Origin: Anomaloglossus baeobatrachus
Lineage: Eukaryota; Chordata; Amphibia; Anura; Aromobatidae
Length of the DNA: 64,000 nucleotides
Direction of reading: 5' to 3'
Assembly: GCF_048569485.1 (NCBI RefSeq)
Contig: NC_134354.1
Span: 455,406,307-455,470,306 of the forward strand
Made by a program: the position numbers and the translations under genes. The notes beneath the pieces were generated by a model. It saw only the letters and a list, made by a program, of their open reading frames with translations. It made no database searches and was not told the DNA's origin. The number at the start of each line of letters is the position of its first letter. Positions within the stretch are counted from its first letter, which is position 1. Positions 22,927-34,377 of the stretch are shown in pieces.

Positions 22927-23438
22927 TGAATGATTTCTATCATCTCTGTCGATTAGCTGACTGCAGCGTTTGTGGCCTCGCTATGGTTCAGTAGTCACAC
23001 TGGCTGTACCTGATATTTCAGCTCAGCCCCATTCACTTTCAAGCTTAGAAATGGGTTGTCCCTCTCTGGAAATGGAAGTAATGATTTTGCACCAATTGGC
23101 TTTTACAGTCTATGCTTCCCTGCACATTCACATTCGACTTTAATATGATCTGTTATCATAAAGTGGAGCTAAAAAAAAAGACTAAGAAAAAGATTAAAAA
23201 GGTGCAACCTCCTTCATTGGACTATCTGAGTGAGTTTACTGATGGATTCTCCGGTAACTCATTCTGCGTCCAGCAATACACATTGCAGCCCTAGGGCTGT
23301 AGAAGGCAAACAGTGCCATTTTTTTAATGATGTACTATTACAAAAATAATTATTACCAAAAATACATGCATCTCAGTAAGAAACAACATTTTTTCAAAAG
23401 GTGCCCCTTTAATTGCACTCAACATGCCTGTAACAATT
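22927..23438. other. Intron 2 sequence without recognised features
   Basis: No exon-like frame, no mirrored ends. Confidence 0.45.
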
Positions 23439-23770
23439 AAGCCTCATTAACATGTCCAATTTTTCCACGTATAAAAAAACAGGACCGATTATTTGGTCAA
23501 ACTCTGCTTAGAGTGTGGTACGAGTGTCATCAGATTTTCTCTTATGTGGAGAAATAAAAAAAATAAATTCTCCACCTTCTTCATTCTGACAGCTCGTGAA
23601 AATTGGACCGCACTCGGATGTCATCTGAGTGCTGTCCGATGTTTTCCATGGACCCATAGAATTGCATTATCGATTTTAATCTCGGTTCTCTTAGTCCGCA
23701 AAAAATCACAGTCATGTGAGTGGCCTAATAGACCCTCACATGTACAAGTGCACGTGTGAATGAGGCCTTA
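23439..23770. mobile_element. MITE, family X
   Basis: Begins TAAGCCTCATTAACATGTCC and ends GTGTGAATGAGGCCTTA. The interior shares CATGGACCCATAGAATTGC-type phrases with other family X copies. Confidence 0.7.
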
Positions 23771-23794
23771 ATGAGTAGCCCATTGATTTTTATG

Positions 23795-24540
23795 TTAAAT
23801 CTCTTTTTATTAAGGTTTTTAACACTTGAAAACATAACATTGATTTAGAAACTGATACAATTGTCACCACACAACTGAGTCCATAGAATCTTTCACGCTT
23901 CTAGTAAGATACATTACTTCACCATGAGACGGCATAGTTCTTACAGCTTGTATACTTCGACACTACTACCAAACGAGAGAAAAAAAACCCCAAAGTCTCT
24001 ATCCAGCAAAAAGAATGCACGTGGCAACTCTCATAAACCGAAGCTACAAAGAACATAAGATTATGTAGAGAAGAAGTTAGGAAAGAGGAAAAAAAAGGAA
24101 GTAATGGGGAAAAGAAAGAGAGAAAGAGAAAAGAGAGGGGGGGCAGTAGGGGAAGGGGGGGGCAGGAAGGGTGGGGGAGGAAAGGGGGATCCAGTCCACC
24201 TACTGAAGGGTTCCCCACAATCTCTTGGAGTTCTGGGGAGTCCAGAAACATGATCCATGGGGAGTCCAGAAACATGATCCATGGTCTCCACACCCTAATG
24301 AACTTTTCGATGGAACCAGTCAGTTCTGCCGTTAGGTCCTCCATTCTCTTAAGGCTAGCCATCTTCCCCAGCCATTCCACTAAGTTTGGGCATGTTGTCT
24401 GTTTCCAACATCTGGGGATGATCATACGAGTTGCTGTTAGGGAGAAATGCAGCAGGTCCCCCTTTTGAGATTTAATCGACCCTGGAAGCATAGAGAGAAG
24501 AGCCACCTGAGGGGATCTCTCCACTCTAACCCATTGATTT
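23795..24540 (-). mobile_element. L1-type LINE, 3' end
   Basis: The minus strand encodes a short C-terminal stretch of an L1-like ORF2 (LLHFSLTATRMIIPRCWKQ, then PNLVEWLGKM and MEDLTAELTG), followed by a 3' UTR with a purine-rich tract (24075-24185 on the plus strand). A 21-bp phrase CATGATCCATGGGGAGTCCA is duplicated near 24250. The family is inferred from this C-terminal signature only. Confidence 0.55.
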
Positions 24541-25305
24541 TTATAGCCTTTATGCATGGCTCCATTTTTTCCATGATTGAGTGAGACATCAAGACATCAT
24601 GGCACACAAATAAGCAGGTTGGGCCCTCACATTGTGATTTTTTTTTTTTGTAGAGATATTCATTATTTTATGCTCTAGTCCACTTTGTGAATGAAGCCAT
24701 GAACTCCTGAGATGAGACTCCGTATAACTGGATATACAGCACTGTACCATGTGTAGTTGCCCATTGTGAGACCAGTGCAGATCTCTCCTATCATATAAGA
24801 TCACTGTGTACATGGCTTATGGTAATTGTGCGGGCTTGTTTCTTACAACTTACATAGTTACAGGAATGAACAGGCCTGTCAGGACTTGCAGCCGTGATGA
24901 GCCGCTCTTAATCTCTGGGGCCTTTGGGGGCATACAGGTCAATTTCTAGGGATGCTGAGGGTCACCATTAATAAATTCAGGAAGACACACACAACACTTG
25001 TCTCAGTTGCTTCCTATGACATAATTACTTATTTCTTGGCTCCTGCCCCTTAAACCAACTGTGGATAGTTCCCTTTAGTATTACTGATTTGCAGGACCAA
25101 CACAAACAAAGCCACAGAGAAGGGAAGTAAGGGAATGTCACACAGAGCGGGGACTTGTGAACTTTCTCCGCGCAGACTTCCTGCTCATTCTTACCAGGCC
25201 TACTGTCAATAAACAGCCAGCAAGTGACTCTTTTTTTTCCCTTAAATATATCTGTGACAGCAGTTTATATATACAGTGCATAAAGTTTGAGTGCAGTCAC
25301 TTATA
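24541..25305. other. Intron 2 sequence without recognised features
   Basis: No coding or clear repeat structure seen. Confidence 0.4.
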
Positions 25306-25505
25306 GGGGTTGTCCACTACTTTGATACTGATGACCTATCCAAGGTTATCAATATCCGATCAATTTCAGTCTGGCACCCTGTGCCCCCAACAATCTCTTC
25401 CTGATAACTGCTCATTGGCAGGTGTGCAGAGTTTTGGACCAATAACTGTTATTGATAACCTAGGCCAAGAATAGCTCACCAGTATCAGCTGACTATCCCT
25501 TTAAG
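25306..25505. mobile_element. Small MITE
   Basis: Begins AGGGGTTGTCCACTACTTTGA and ends in AGCTGACTATCCCTTTAA. The centre folds around GATAACTG/CAGTTATC-like phrases. No coding content. Confidence 0.5.
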
Positions 25506-25536
25506 CTGTGTATAACTAGCAATTCTATTGATGCTT

Positions 25537-25583
25537 AAAGGGATATTCCCATCTCCAAGATCCTATCCCAATATGTAGTAGGC

Positions 25584-25631
<48 letters not shown>

Positions 25632-25715
25632 GTGTTTGCAAATATCTCCAATTAGGAATGTAGTATAGTTCTCCTGATATAGCCATGTCTTTCCTCATGT
25701 GCAGGGTATTGGTCA
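25537..25715. mobile_element. MITE left half with (TAA)n
   Basis: Begins TTAAAGGGATATTCCCATCT and runs through a (TAA)n array of about 14 copies (25589-25630) to CCTCATGTGCAGGGTATT, where Tc1-D begins. The right half is not recognisable. Confidence 0.55.
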
Positions 25716-27065
25716 TGAAGAGGCTAATATTTGGTACAGAAACTTTTTTTTTTTGCAGTAACAGAGGAAAGACGTTTCTTGTAGTTCTTGACCAAGTAGG
25801 CACACACTGCAGCAGGGATTTTGGCCCACTCCTCCATACAGATCATTATTCAGGTTATGGGGTGTCTCTTGACAACATTGAGTTTCGGGTCCCTTCAAAG
25901 ATTTTCTCTTGGGGTCAGGTCTGGAGACTGGTTAGGCCACTCCTTAGTTTCCCTGGCTGTGTGTTTTGGGTCATTGTCATGCTGGAAGACCCAGCCATGA
26001 CCCATTTTCAATGCTCTTATTGAGGGAAGGAGGTTTTTGGCCCAAAACTTGCAATGCATGACCCCATCCATCTTCTCTTCAATATGGTGCAGTCGTCCTG
26101 TCCCCTTTGCAAAAAAACACATCCAAAGTATGAGGTTTCCACCCACATACTTCATGGCTTATACGGTGTTCTTGGGGTTGTACTCATCCTTCTTTTTCCT
26201 CCAAACACGGCAAGTGGAGTTGATACCAAAAAGTTCTATTTTGGTCTCATCTGACCACATGAACTTCTCCTATGCCTTCTCTGGATCATCCAGATGGTCA
26301 TTGGCAAACTTCATATGGGCTTTGTCATGTGTTGGAGTGAGCAGGGGGGCCTTGCGTGCCCTACAGGATTTTAATCCATGATGTCATAGTGTGTTTCTAA
26401 CGGTAATATTTGAGACTGTGGTCCCAGCTTTCTTCAGGTCTTTGACCAAGTACTCCCATGTGGGTCTGGGCTGATTCCACCTGACTTTTCTCAGAATCAT
26501 CCTTACCCCACGAGGCGAGATCTTGCATGAAACTCCAGACTGAGTAAGATTGCCAGTGTTTCTTCCATTTTCTAATTGTGTCAACAGTTGTTGCCTTCTC
26601 ACCAAGCTGCTTACCTATTGTCCTGTAGCTCATCCCAGCTTGTACAAGTCTACAATTTTGTCCCTAGTGTCATTAAACAGCTCTTTGGTCTTGGCCATGG
26701 TGGAGAGGTTGTACTATAACTGATTGAGTATGTGGACAGGTGTCTTTTTATACAGATAAAGGTTCAAACAGGTGCAATTAATACAGGTAATGAGTGCAAA
26801 ACAGGAAGGCTTCTTAAAGAAAAAATAACAGGTCTGTGAGAACCAGAATTCTTGCTGGTTGATAGGTGATCAAATATTTATGGTATTTCATGCAATAAAG
26901 TATAAATTAATTAGTTTAAAAAATCATACAATGTGATTTTCTAGATTTTTTTTTTTAGGGCTATTCTTGCAGTCACAGTTGAAATGTACCTATGATAAAA
27001 ATTACAGACCTCTCCATACTTTGTAGGTGGGAAAACGTGCAAAATCGGCAGTGTATCAATTACTT
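25716..27065 (-). mobile_element. Tc1-D: heavily decayed Tc1
   Basis: Minus-strand fragments are recognisable as a Tc1 transposase: [54 protein letters not shown] and [13 protein letters not shown]. They lie in several frames with stops. The end near 27000 contains GTACCTATGATAAAAATTACAGACC-like phrasing (shortened here), a known Tc1 terminal motif. The inverted ends are too decayed to place exactly. Confidence 0.8.
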
Positions 27066-27754
27066 CAGTGGCGGACATATCATATAGTATATTATTATTT
27101 TTTCCCCAATAGCACCTACCTATAGTGGTTGAGACAGACTTATCCTCTCTGGGGTTTTTTTCATGATATATTGTACTTCATGATAGTGGTAAATTTAGGA
27201 CGATATTTTTTGTGGGTTTTTTTTGTGAAAATATTGGAAATTTGGCCAAAATGTTTAACATTTCGCTATTTTGAAATATTTAATTTTTATGCCCTTAAAT
27301 CCAAGAGTTAGGTCTCATTAAATAGTTAATAAATAACATTTCCAACATGTCTACTTTTCATTGACACAATTTTTGTCATTTTTTTGGGTTAGGAAATTAC
27401 AAGGGTTCAAAATTCATCAGAAATTTCTTATTTTTCCAATAAAATTTACAAAACATTTTTTTCCAGGACCATATCACATGTGAAGTGACATTCAGGGGGC
27501 CTAGGTGACAGAAAATACCCAAAAGTGACCCCATTCTAAAAACTGCACCCCTTACACTGCTCAAATCATATAACATATCACTGCTAGATTTTTTTTTTTT
27601 TTACCGTGTTCACTGAAGGGGTTAATTAGTGGGAAAGTTTTATAGATCGGGTTGTTACGGACACAATGATGCCAAATATAAATGAGGGAGGATAGGAAAG
27701 TATATCCGCTATAGGAGGTAATTCAGTCCAAGCTCTCCGTCCACTTATTGTTAT
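27066..27754. repeat. Fragment of an unnamed dispersed repeat
   Basis: AT-rich, with AAAATACCCAAAAGTGACCC and CTAAAAACTGCACCCCTTAC, phrases I recognise as frequent in amphibian genomic DNA. No ends or coding capacity visible. Confidence 0.4.
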
Positions 27755-28109
27755 AGGGAATCTGTGACTAGGGTTTTGCTTCCGCATCTGAGAGCAGAAT
27801 GATATAGGGGCAGAGACCCTGATTACAGCGATGTGTCTCTTACTGAGTTGTTTGTTGTAGTTTTAATAAAATCAATATTTTATCTGCTGCAGATTTAGAA
27901 TCTTTGTAAATACTGAGCTCCGTATAATCCTGCCAATACCACTGATTGACATTTTTTTGTGTATACTGTGCATAAGCTGCTAATCAGTGGTGGGTGTGGG
28001 GTTAAACAGAGATCATGAATATGTGGGTTTACTTTTCAAGGGATAATTTAGTGTGCACACAACCTGGATAGATGAGTGCTGGTAGACGGGATATGGTATA
28101 CCCAATTAT

Positions 28110-28492
28110 ATTCGACTATAGAATTCCCCGCACTCTCAAGAGAATTTCATACACTTGTGTTTTATTTATACAGACAGGTGATGGATAGGTGAAGGAACAG
28201 GGAAAAGCGACAGGATGTTTCGACCTATATGGGTCTTTTTCAAAAAACATCGCTTTGATATAGTGATGCAGGGGCGCTACCGCGCCTGTGACCGAGCTGT
28301 TATGGGACACAGGCGCATGAGCGTCACTTCGTCACTATACCAAAGTGATGTTTTTTGAAAAAGACCCATATGGGTCGAAACGTCCTGTGTTGCTTTTCCC
28401 TGTTCCTTCTCCTGTCCATCACCTGTCTGTATAAATAAAACACAAGTGCATGAAATTCTCTGGAGAGTGCGGGGAATTCTATAATCGAATAT
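28110..28492. repeat. Fold-back repeat with about 150-bp arms
   Basis: The left arm CTATAGAATTCCCCGCACTC...CATCGCTTTGATATAGTGA mirrors the right arm TCACTATACCAAAGTGATG...GAGTGCGGGGAATTCTATA across a GC-rich spacer of about 80 bp. Each arm carries TATAAATAAAACACAAG and a CATATGGGTCGAAACGTC-type motif (see 28351-28384). RNA from either strand would form a long hairpin. Confidence 0.85.
28351..28384 (+). ncRNA. Hammerhead-ribozyme-like core, degenerate
   Basis: TTTTTGAAAAA, then stem GACCC (28363-28367) with GGGTC (28372-28376), then GAAA and CGTC at 28377-28384. This follows the order stem II, GAAA, helix III, GTC of the hammerhead, but the CTGATGA box is degraded to TTTTTGA. A mirrored copy with a mispaired stem lies in the other arm near 28220-28260. 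AATAAA follows 50 bases later (28434-28439). Confidence 0.25.
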
Positions 28493-28680
28493 GGAGGTTT
28501 ACTGACAGCAGTTTTACTAGTCGTCTAATGATAATCTCTTGCTGATAAAACAGTGATTTTATAAAACTACAGCAAGCAGCCCAGTAAGTGACACATCGCT
28601 GGAATCAGGGTCTGTGCCCCTATGTGATGCTGCTTTCAGATTAGGTAGCAAAAGGAAGATTCCATTTAATGACATAATTA

Positions 28681-30309
28681 CAGTGCCTTGCAAAATTATT
28701 CGGCCCCCTTGAATTTTTCAACCTTTTCCCACATTTCAGGCTTCAAACATAAAGATAAAATTTTAATGTTATGATGAAGAATCAACAACAAGTGGGACAC
28801 AATTGTGAAAGTAAACGATATTTTTTGCTTATATTAAATTTTTGTAAAAAATAAAAAACTGAAAGTTGGGGCGTGCAATATTATTCGTCCCCTTTACTTT
28901 CAGTGCAGCAATCTCACTCCAGATGTTCATTGAGGATCCCTGAATGATCCAATGTTGTCCTAAATGACTGATGATGATAAATATAATCCACCTGTGTGTA
29001 ATAAAGTCTCCGTATAAATGCACCTGCTCTGTGATAGTCTCAGTGTTCTGTTTAAAGCACAGATAGCATCATGAAGACCAAGGAACACAACAGGCAGGTC
29101 TGTGATACTGTTGTGGAGAAGTTTAAAGCCAGATTTGGTTGCAAAAAGATTTCCAAAACTTTAAACATCCCAAAAAGCACTGTGCAAGCGATCATATTGA
29201 AATAGGAGTATCATACCACTGCAACTCTACCAAGACCCGGCCGTCCCTCAAAAATTTCATGTCAAACAAGGAGAAGAGTGATCAGAAATGCAGCCAAGAG
29301 GCCCATGATCACTCTGGATGAACTGCAGAGATCTACAGCTGAGGTGGGAGAGTCTGTCCATAGGACAAAAATCAGTCGTACACTGCACAAATATGGCCTT
29401 TATGGAAGAGTGGCAAGAAGAAAGCCATTTCTTAAAGCTATCCATGAAAAGTGTAGTTTAAAGTTTGCCACAAGCCACCTGGGAGACACACCAAACATTT
29501 GGAAGAAGGTGCTCTGGTCAGATGAAACCAAAATCAAACTTTTTGGGCACAATGCCAAACGATATGTTTGGCGTAAAAGCAACACAGCTCATCACCCTGA
29601 ACACAACATCCCCACTGTCAAACATGGTGGTGGCAGTATCATAGTTTGGGCCTGCTTTGCTTCAGCAGGGACAGGGAAGATGATTAAAAGTGATAGGAAG
29701 ATGGATGGAGCCAAATACAGGACCATTCTTGAAGAAAACCTGTCAGAGTCTGCAAAAGATCTGAGACTGGGACGGAGATTTGTTTTCCAAAAAGACAATG
29801 ATCTGAAACATAAAGCAAAATCTACAATGGAATGGATCACAAAGAAACGTATCCAGGTGTTAGAATGGCCAAGTCAAAGTCCAGACCTGCATCCAATCGA
29901 GAATCTGTGGAAAGAGCTGAAAACTGCTGTTCATAAACGCCCTCCATCCAACCTCACTCAGCTCGAGCTATTTGCAAAGGAAGAATGGGCAAGAATTTCA
30001 GTCTCTCGATGTGCAAAACTGATAGAGACATACCCCAAACGACTTGCAGCTGTAATCGCAGCAAAAGGTGGCGCTACAAAGTATTAACTTAAAAGGGCCG
30101 AATAATATTGCACGCCCAAATTTTCAGTTATTTATTTTTTTATAAAAATTTAAAATAAGCAATAAATATAGTTCAACTTCATAATTGTGTTCCACTTGTT
30201 GTTGATTCTTCACCATAAAATTAAACATTTTTATCTTTATGTTTTGAAGTCTGAAAAGTTGGAAAAGGTTGAAAAATTCAAGGGGGCCGAATACTTTTGC
30301 AAGGCACTG
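28681..30309 (+). mobile_element. Tc1-E: long-TIR Tc1, nearly complete
   Basis: Begins CAGTGCCTTGCAAAATTATT and ends in TACTTTTGCAAGGCACTG, flanked by TA (28679-28680, 30310-30311). The two inverted repeats can be followed for about 220 bp. The transposase gene is at 29071-30087. Its right end lies 69 bp before KCTD7 exon 3. Same family as Tc1-C, opposite orientation. Confidence 0.95.
29071..30087 (+). pseudogene. Tc1 transposase broken by one in-frame stop
   Basis: ATG at 29071 opens a 338-codon frame starting MKTKEHNRQVCDTVVEKF. A TAG at 29203-29205 falls where the sister copy Tc1-C has Trp (ILKWKEYH), so one TGG to TAG change explains it. The rest is open to the TAA at 30087, including [34 protein letters not shown] and SPDLHPIENLW. 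Asp, Asp and Glu keep the DD34E spacing, but the usual DNDPKH reads DNDLKH. The C-terminus AAKGGATKY is intact. Confidence 0.92.
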
Positions 30310-30378
30310 TAATTCTTCACATATTAACATGTTACTACTACTTTTGTCATCAATGTAACTGGGTGTTTTTATTTTTAG

Positions 30379-30557
30379 AGATATACTTAACTTTTTACGC
30401 TGTGGTGAACTACCTCCCCAAAGCCGTGTTAAAATGGTATACAAAGAGGCTCAGTACTATTCAATTGGGCCACTGCTTGACCTCTTGGACAAGATGCAGC
30501 CACTTACTGGAGAGAAAGTGAGGCAAGCATTCCTGGACTTAATGCCTTATTATAAAG
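30379..30557 (+). CDS. KCTD7: KCTD7 coding exon 3 (residues 107-167, BTB/T1 second half)
   Basis: Encodes GDILNFLRCGELPPQSRVKM, VYKEAQYYSIGPLLDLLDKM and QPLTGEKVRQAFLDLMPYYK, the second half of the BTB/T1 domain. Human KCTD7 has VYKEAQYYAIGPLLEQLENM and GEKVRQAFLGLMPYYK. The acceptor TTTTTAG|A supplies the third base of a Gly codon begun in exon 2. The donor is AAAG|GTAAGG, leaving one base of the Asp codon finished in exon 4. The acceptor side has only 69 bp of non-transposon sequence; TATTAAC in it is a plausible branch point. Confidence 0.97.
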
Positions 30558-30926
30558 GTAAGGAAATATTTTTATTCATACTACTGCAGCGCAGCCATCA
30601 ACACTTTTTGAATGTTCTCCTCCTATTGTCATAAATGCAGAAAAAAAGACACATTAACAAATCCCTGTGAAAATTTCTCTGGAATGCTTCTTTATAATAG
30701 AACAAACAGTCAGCACTTATCATTAAAAAACGTGTCCATCCCAGCCACATGACCACCATCATGTGTGAACTCTTTATATACCCATGTAGTGTTGGGCTGA
30801 TGTTTTTCATATCCCCCAGAGAAAATGATTTTAGATGCCTACATCTCTATAGAACATGTATTCATGTTTTCTTTATAAACTTTATTTTCATTGCACAATT
30901 GGATGTGTTTTAAAAATGTTCCTGTG
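30558..30926. other. Intron 3 sequence without recognised features
   Basis: No repeat ends or frames of note. Confidence 0.45.
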
Positions 30927-32473
30927 CTGAGATAAGTGACAAGCAAAACGGTAACAATGTTTTGAAGTTTTAAATTTCAGGTTCCATATCTCACCATCCA
31001 ATAGAGCTTTGAGCGTGAGACTACCTTAATTTTATAGTCAGTCATCTTGGCTATATCATATATCATTTTGAGTGGCAACTATTTAGCATATGATTAGTTA
31101 TGTAGATTGTTGTCATGTTACTACATTGTTACTGTTTTGCTTGTGGTGTTTGGAAAAAAAAAAGTTTTTTCCTATATACTACAAATTACAATCTGTTCTC
31201 ATATTCCCTAATAGCTCAGTGTTTTATTAGGTTGATTCCTAAGCGAAAGGTTTGAATTAAGGAGCAGCCATGAAGACTATTTCTAAATAAGAGATACAGT
31301 ATCATCCAGCTCATTGATGGCGGTCTCTCGGTCAAAATAATTGCGAAACTGTATTATGTGAGTGCCATGACTTTTGGAAGAATATGAAATGAAGTCCGTC
31401 CATCCATTCCAAAGCCAAAAGACAAGTCAGCACATTACAAAGGCTATCAGCTCTGGCGTGACAAACACGGCAGTGGAGGTGGCTCATATGCTTCATAATA
31501 GTTTAATAGTGAGATCACAGATGTCCATGCAAACACTGTGTGACGCACGCTATACAAAGTCTGGAATGGTGGTCCGATAAACGGTGAAGAAGCCTCAACT
31601 TCAATATGATCATAAGAAGCATTGGCTTGTGTTTGCAAAGAAGTACGATAAGTGGATGGTAGAAGACGTTGAAAGGGTAATTTGGAGCATTGAGCCGAAA
31701 GTCAATAGACAAGGCTCTGATGGGTGCAAATGGCTCTGGAAGAAACAAGGGTAAAAGGGGCTAAATGATCGAGAAATTGAAAAATTTGTCAACTTCAATT
31801 GAGGAAGCCTAATGATAGGTGTTAGATACTTGATCAGGATCGATGGTGGTCTTAATGCTGAGCTATATGTGAATATCCTACAAGACGAGTTACTCCATAC
31901 ACTGCAGTACTATGGGTATGAAAAGGACGACATATAGTTCCAGCAAGACAACGATCCGAAGCATACGTGGTTCAATGATAATAAAGTAGAGGTGCTGGAT
32001 TGGCCCCAACTGTCCCTAGACCTCAACCCAATCGAACACTTATGGGTAGAGTTGACGAAAAAGCTGTATACATGCCCAAGTGTGTCGACCAGTGTGCTGC
32101 AACATTGGTAACGTGTAGAAGAGACCTGGGATCAGATTTTAGTCAAGATATAGTTGAATCTGATCAAGAGCATGCACAGAAGGATCCAGGCAGTGTTGAA
32201 AATCAAAGGTGGATTTACAAAATGCTAACAAAATAATAAAAATTACAATTTAGATTTTTAGGCGCAAAACAGTAACAGTGCAGTAATATGACAAGAATCT
32301 GCATAACTAATCATATATTTAATAATTGCAAGTTAAATTTATGTATAAGATAGCCAAGATGATAGTCTATAAAATGAAGGTAGTCTCACGCTTACAGCTA
32401 TAGTGGATGGTGAGATATGGAGCCTGAAAGTTAAAAGTTCAAAACATTGTTATCCTTTTACTTGTCAGTGTAT
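30927..32473 (+). mobile_element. Tc1-F: decayed Tc1-like transposon with long inverted ends
   Basis: The left end GTGACAAGCAAAACGGTAAC...CCATATCTCACCATCCA is mirrored at the right by TGGATGGTGAGATATGGAG...TTTTACTTGTCAGTG. The arms can be followed for roughly 220 bp. The plus strand retains remnants of a DDE transposase: an N-terminal LIDGGLSVKIIAKLYYVSA, and near 31945-32055 [10 protein letters not shown]...DLNPIEHLW, broken by many stops. It is clearly older than Tc1-A and Tc1-E. Confidence 0.85.
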
Positions 32474-32477
32474 ATAT

Positions 32478-32806
32478 GTACCCCTGCTATGTACAGTGTA
32501 ATGGCCGTGTCTGACCGTACAGGGACATTGTCAGATCATATCATAGCTTCTGGGCCGGGGAAGATGCAAAAGAATATAAAGACATTACAGCACGGATCAT
32601 AGCTGTTTTTTTTGGGAGGTAAAACATTTTTTTTTTTTTTTTAAGTTTTAACACAAGGAAGGAATTATTTGTGATCGCGTGTTGAACTGTCTATATTCTT
32701 TTTTTATTTCTAGTTCCTCCATCGCCCAGGAGCTGTGGTATGATCAGACAATGTGCCTGTACAGTCAGACACGGCCATTACACAGTACATAGCAGGGTCA
32801 CATTGA
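32478..32806. mobile_element. Fold-back MITE in intron 3
   Basis: The left arm CCCTGCTATGTACAGTGTAA...GACAATGTGCC-like is mirrored by TTACACAGTACATAGCAGGG. The arms are about 80 bp each. The spacer is T-rich. Confidence 0.8.
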
Positions 32807-33068
32807 TAAGATTATCTCAGAATAGGAACTTCTTTTTTTTTTTTTTTTTAAACATCCAGTTATGGAACTTTATGATTATTCTAAGATCTATTGATTAAAA
32901 TTAACTTTGTTCGTTGGAAAACCCCTTTAAATTTTGAAATTTCATTCGGACCTGATATGAGCAGCCTTTCACGATACTTCATTTTTAATATTAGCACATA
33001 ATGAAGTCTAGGGGAAGTTATGCTATGTATGTCCATAATTGTCTATTTACAGAATGCTTCTTTTAAAG

Positions 33069-33445
33069 ATCACTTGGAGCGGATCATTGAGATTGGGAAA
33101 CTTCGAGCTATACAGAGGAAGGCCAGGTTCGCCAAGCTGAAGGTCTGCGTCTTCAAGGAAGAGATGCCCATTACTCCTTACGAATGCCCACAGTTCAATG
33201 CGTTACGTTTCGAGAGGACCGAGAGCGAATCAAAGCACTTTGAGCATCACTGTGATGTGGATGTGTCTTTTGGGCCCTGGGAAGCAGTGGCTGATGTGTA
33301 TGACCTTCTCCATTGTATAGTCAGTGATCTCTCCCAGAGAGGCATTACTGTGGAGCACCAGTGCATTGGAGTTTGTGATAAGCATCTGGTTAACCACTAT
33401 TATTGTAAGCGTCCTATCTATGAATTCAAAATTACCTGGTGGTGA
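33069..33445 (+). CDS. KCTD7: KCTD7 coding exon 4 (residues 167-291) and stop
   Basis: Encodes DHLERIIEIGKLRAIQRKAR, FAKLKVCVFKEEMPITPYEC, then VDVSFGPWEAVADVYDLLHC and the C-terminus CKRPIYEFKITWW followed by TGA at 33443-33445. This is the KCTD7 C-terminal domain, thought to present substrates, and is almost identical to human. The acceptor used is CTTTTAAAG|AT; the nearer-looking TTTACAG|AATGC at 33046-33052 would run into a TAA after four codons, so it is rejected. All four exons total 876 bases. No frame damage is seen. Confidence 0.97.
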
Positions 33446-34377
33446 GAGGTTCACATGATCAGCCGAGGCGCAGGACCAAATATTATTAAACTGGTTGCAC
33501 GACCAATTAGCTAGCAAGTAGCACTGCAGATGTGGCGCAGACTGTTACTGCCATCTGTGGCATAAGAGCACTGTATAGTATACATTTCTGTTGCTGCATT
33601 ATACAAAAATGCAAGGGGCAAACAATTAGCTGATTGCACCTATATCCCACAATTAGGGATATTACTTTGAAAGAACATCGAGTGAGCCACCCTTTCTATG
33701 GGGTAAGAATGCGTTCTCGCTCCACTGCAGCACGGAATAGCTCAATGTATAGTGATGTACCGTAATACAGGGAAATATTAGTGTTAGGAAGCATACAATG
33801 TAGGAAAGCAGAATACCCCAAATATATGTTTTTCTCCCAATTTCTGACTTTATTCTTAGTTGTTTTTTTGAGACCCTCCTCCCCACTAAGAACTCTATTT
33901 ATAATTATTTTAAATAATGATTTTACATTTAATAGTGTTCTATTTATTTATTGCATTATATTAATGTCATGACTAATTTTGTCTGCAGTAATTGATTACT
34001 TATGTGACCATAAAAATATATTGTAATTTGGTACGTTTTATTTTTTGTCTGATTACAGTAAATTACTTACTAGGCATAATCTCGTCAAAGTTATAGCCAA
34101 TTTGGTGCACAGCAAGACCCTTTTCAGATGTCTGTGTTTAAACAGATGAAAGACACACGTACTGGTATGGTCATCCATGTGACATCTCTGTGTCATACGC
34201 GTGACGTCTGTGTTTGCATACGTGTGACTGTACCTGTAAAAAATGCATGATACTGAAATGAATGGTTTTTTTTAATGTATAAAAGATGGGCAAAGCCTGA
34301 AAATTATAGATAGATATGGAAAGATAGATAAACAGGTAAAATAGATAGATAGATAGATAGAACAGATGAAATAGATA
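33446..34377 (+). other. KCTD7 3' UTR and flank
   Basis: No canonical AATAAA is seen before the next transposon. An ATTAAA occurs at 33485-33490, only 40 bases past the stop. T-rich and A-rich stretches near 33830-34060 could hold the true cleavage site. A (GATA)n run lies at about 34340-34360. Confidence 0.4.

Larger units (their letters stand above)
27755..28680. mobile_element. MITE family Z interrupted by a fold-back element
   Basis: The left part TATAGGGAATCTGTGACTAG...TGAGAGCAGAATGATATAG and the right part ...TGATGCTGCTTTCAGATTAG...AGATTCCATTTAA are inverted counterparts, with mirrored CAGCGATGTGTCTCTTACTG. Between them (about 28045-28495) lies an unrelated hairpin. Tc1-E begins at the next TA. 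Confidence 0.7.

Noticed and set aside
24061-24291. Pro/Phe/Leu-rich minus-strand frame
   Set aside because: It translates a purine-rich low-complexity tract in a LINE 3' region.
33046-33052. TTTACAG as the acceptor of KCTD7 exon 4
   Set aside because: Using it leads to a stop after four codons; the acceptor at 33067-33068 gives the conserved DHLER junction.
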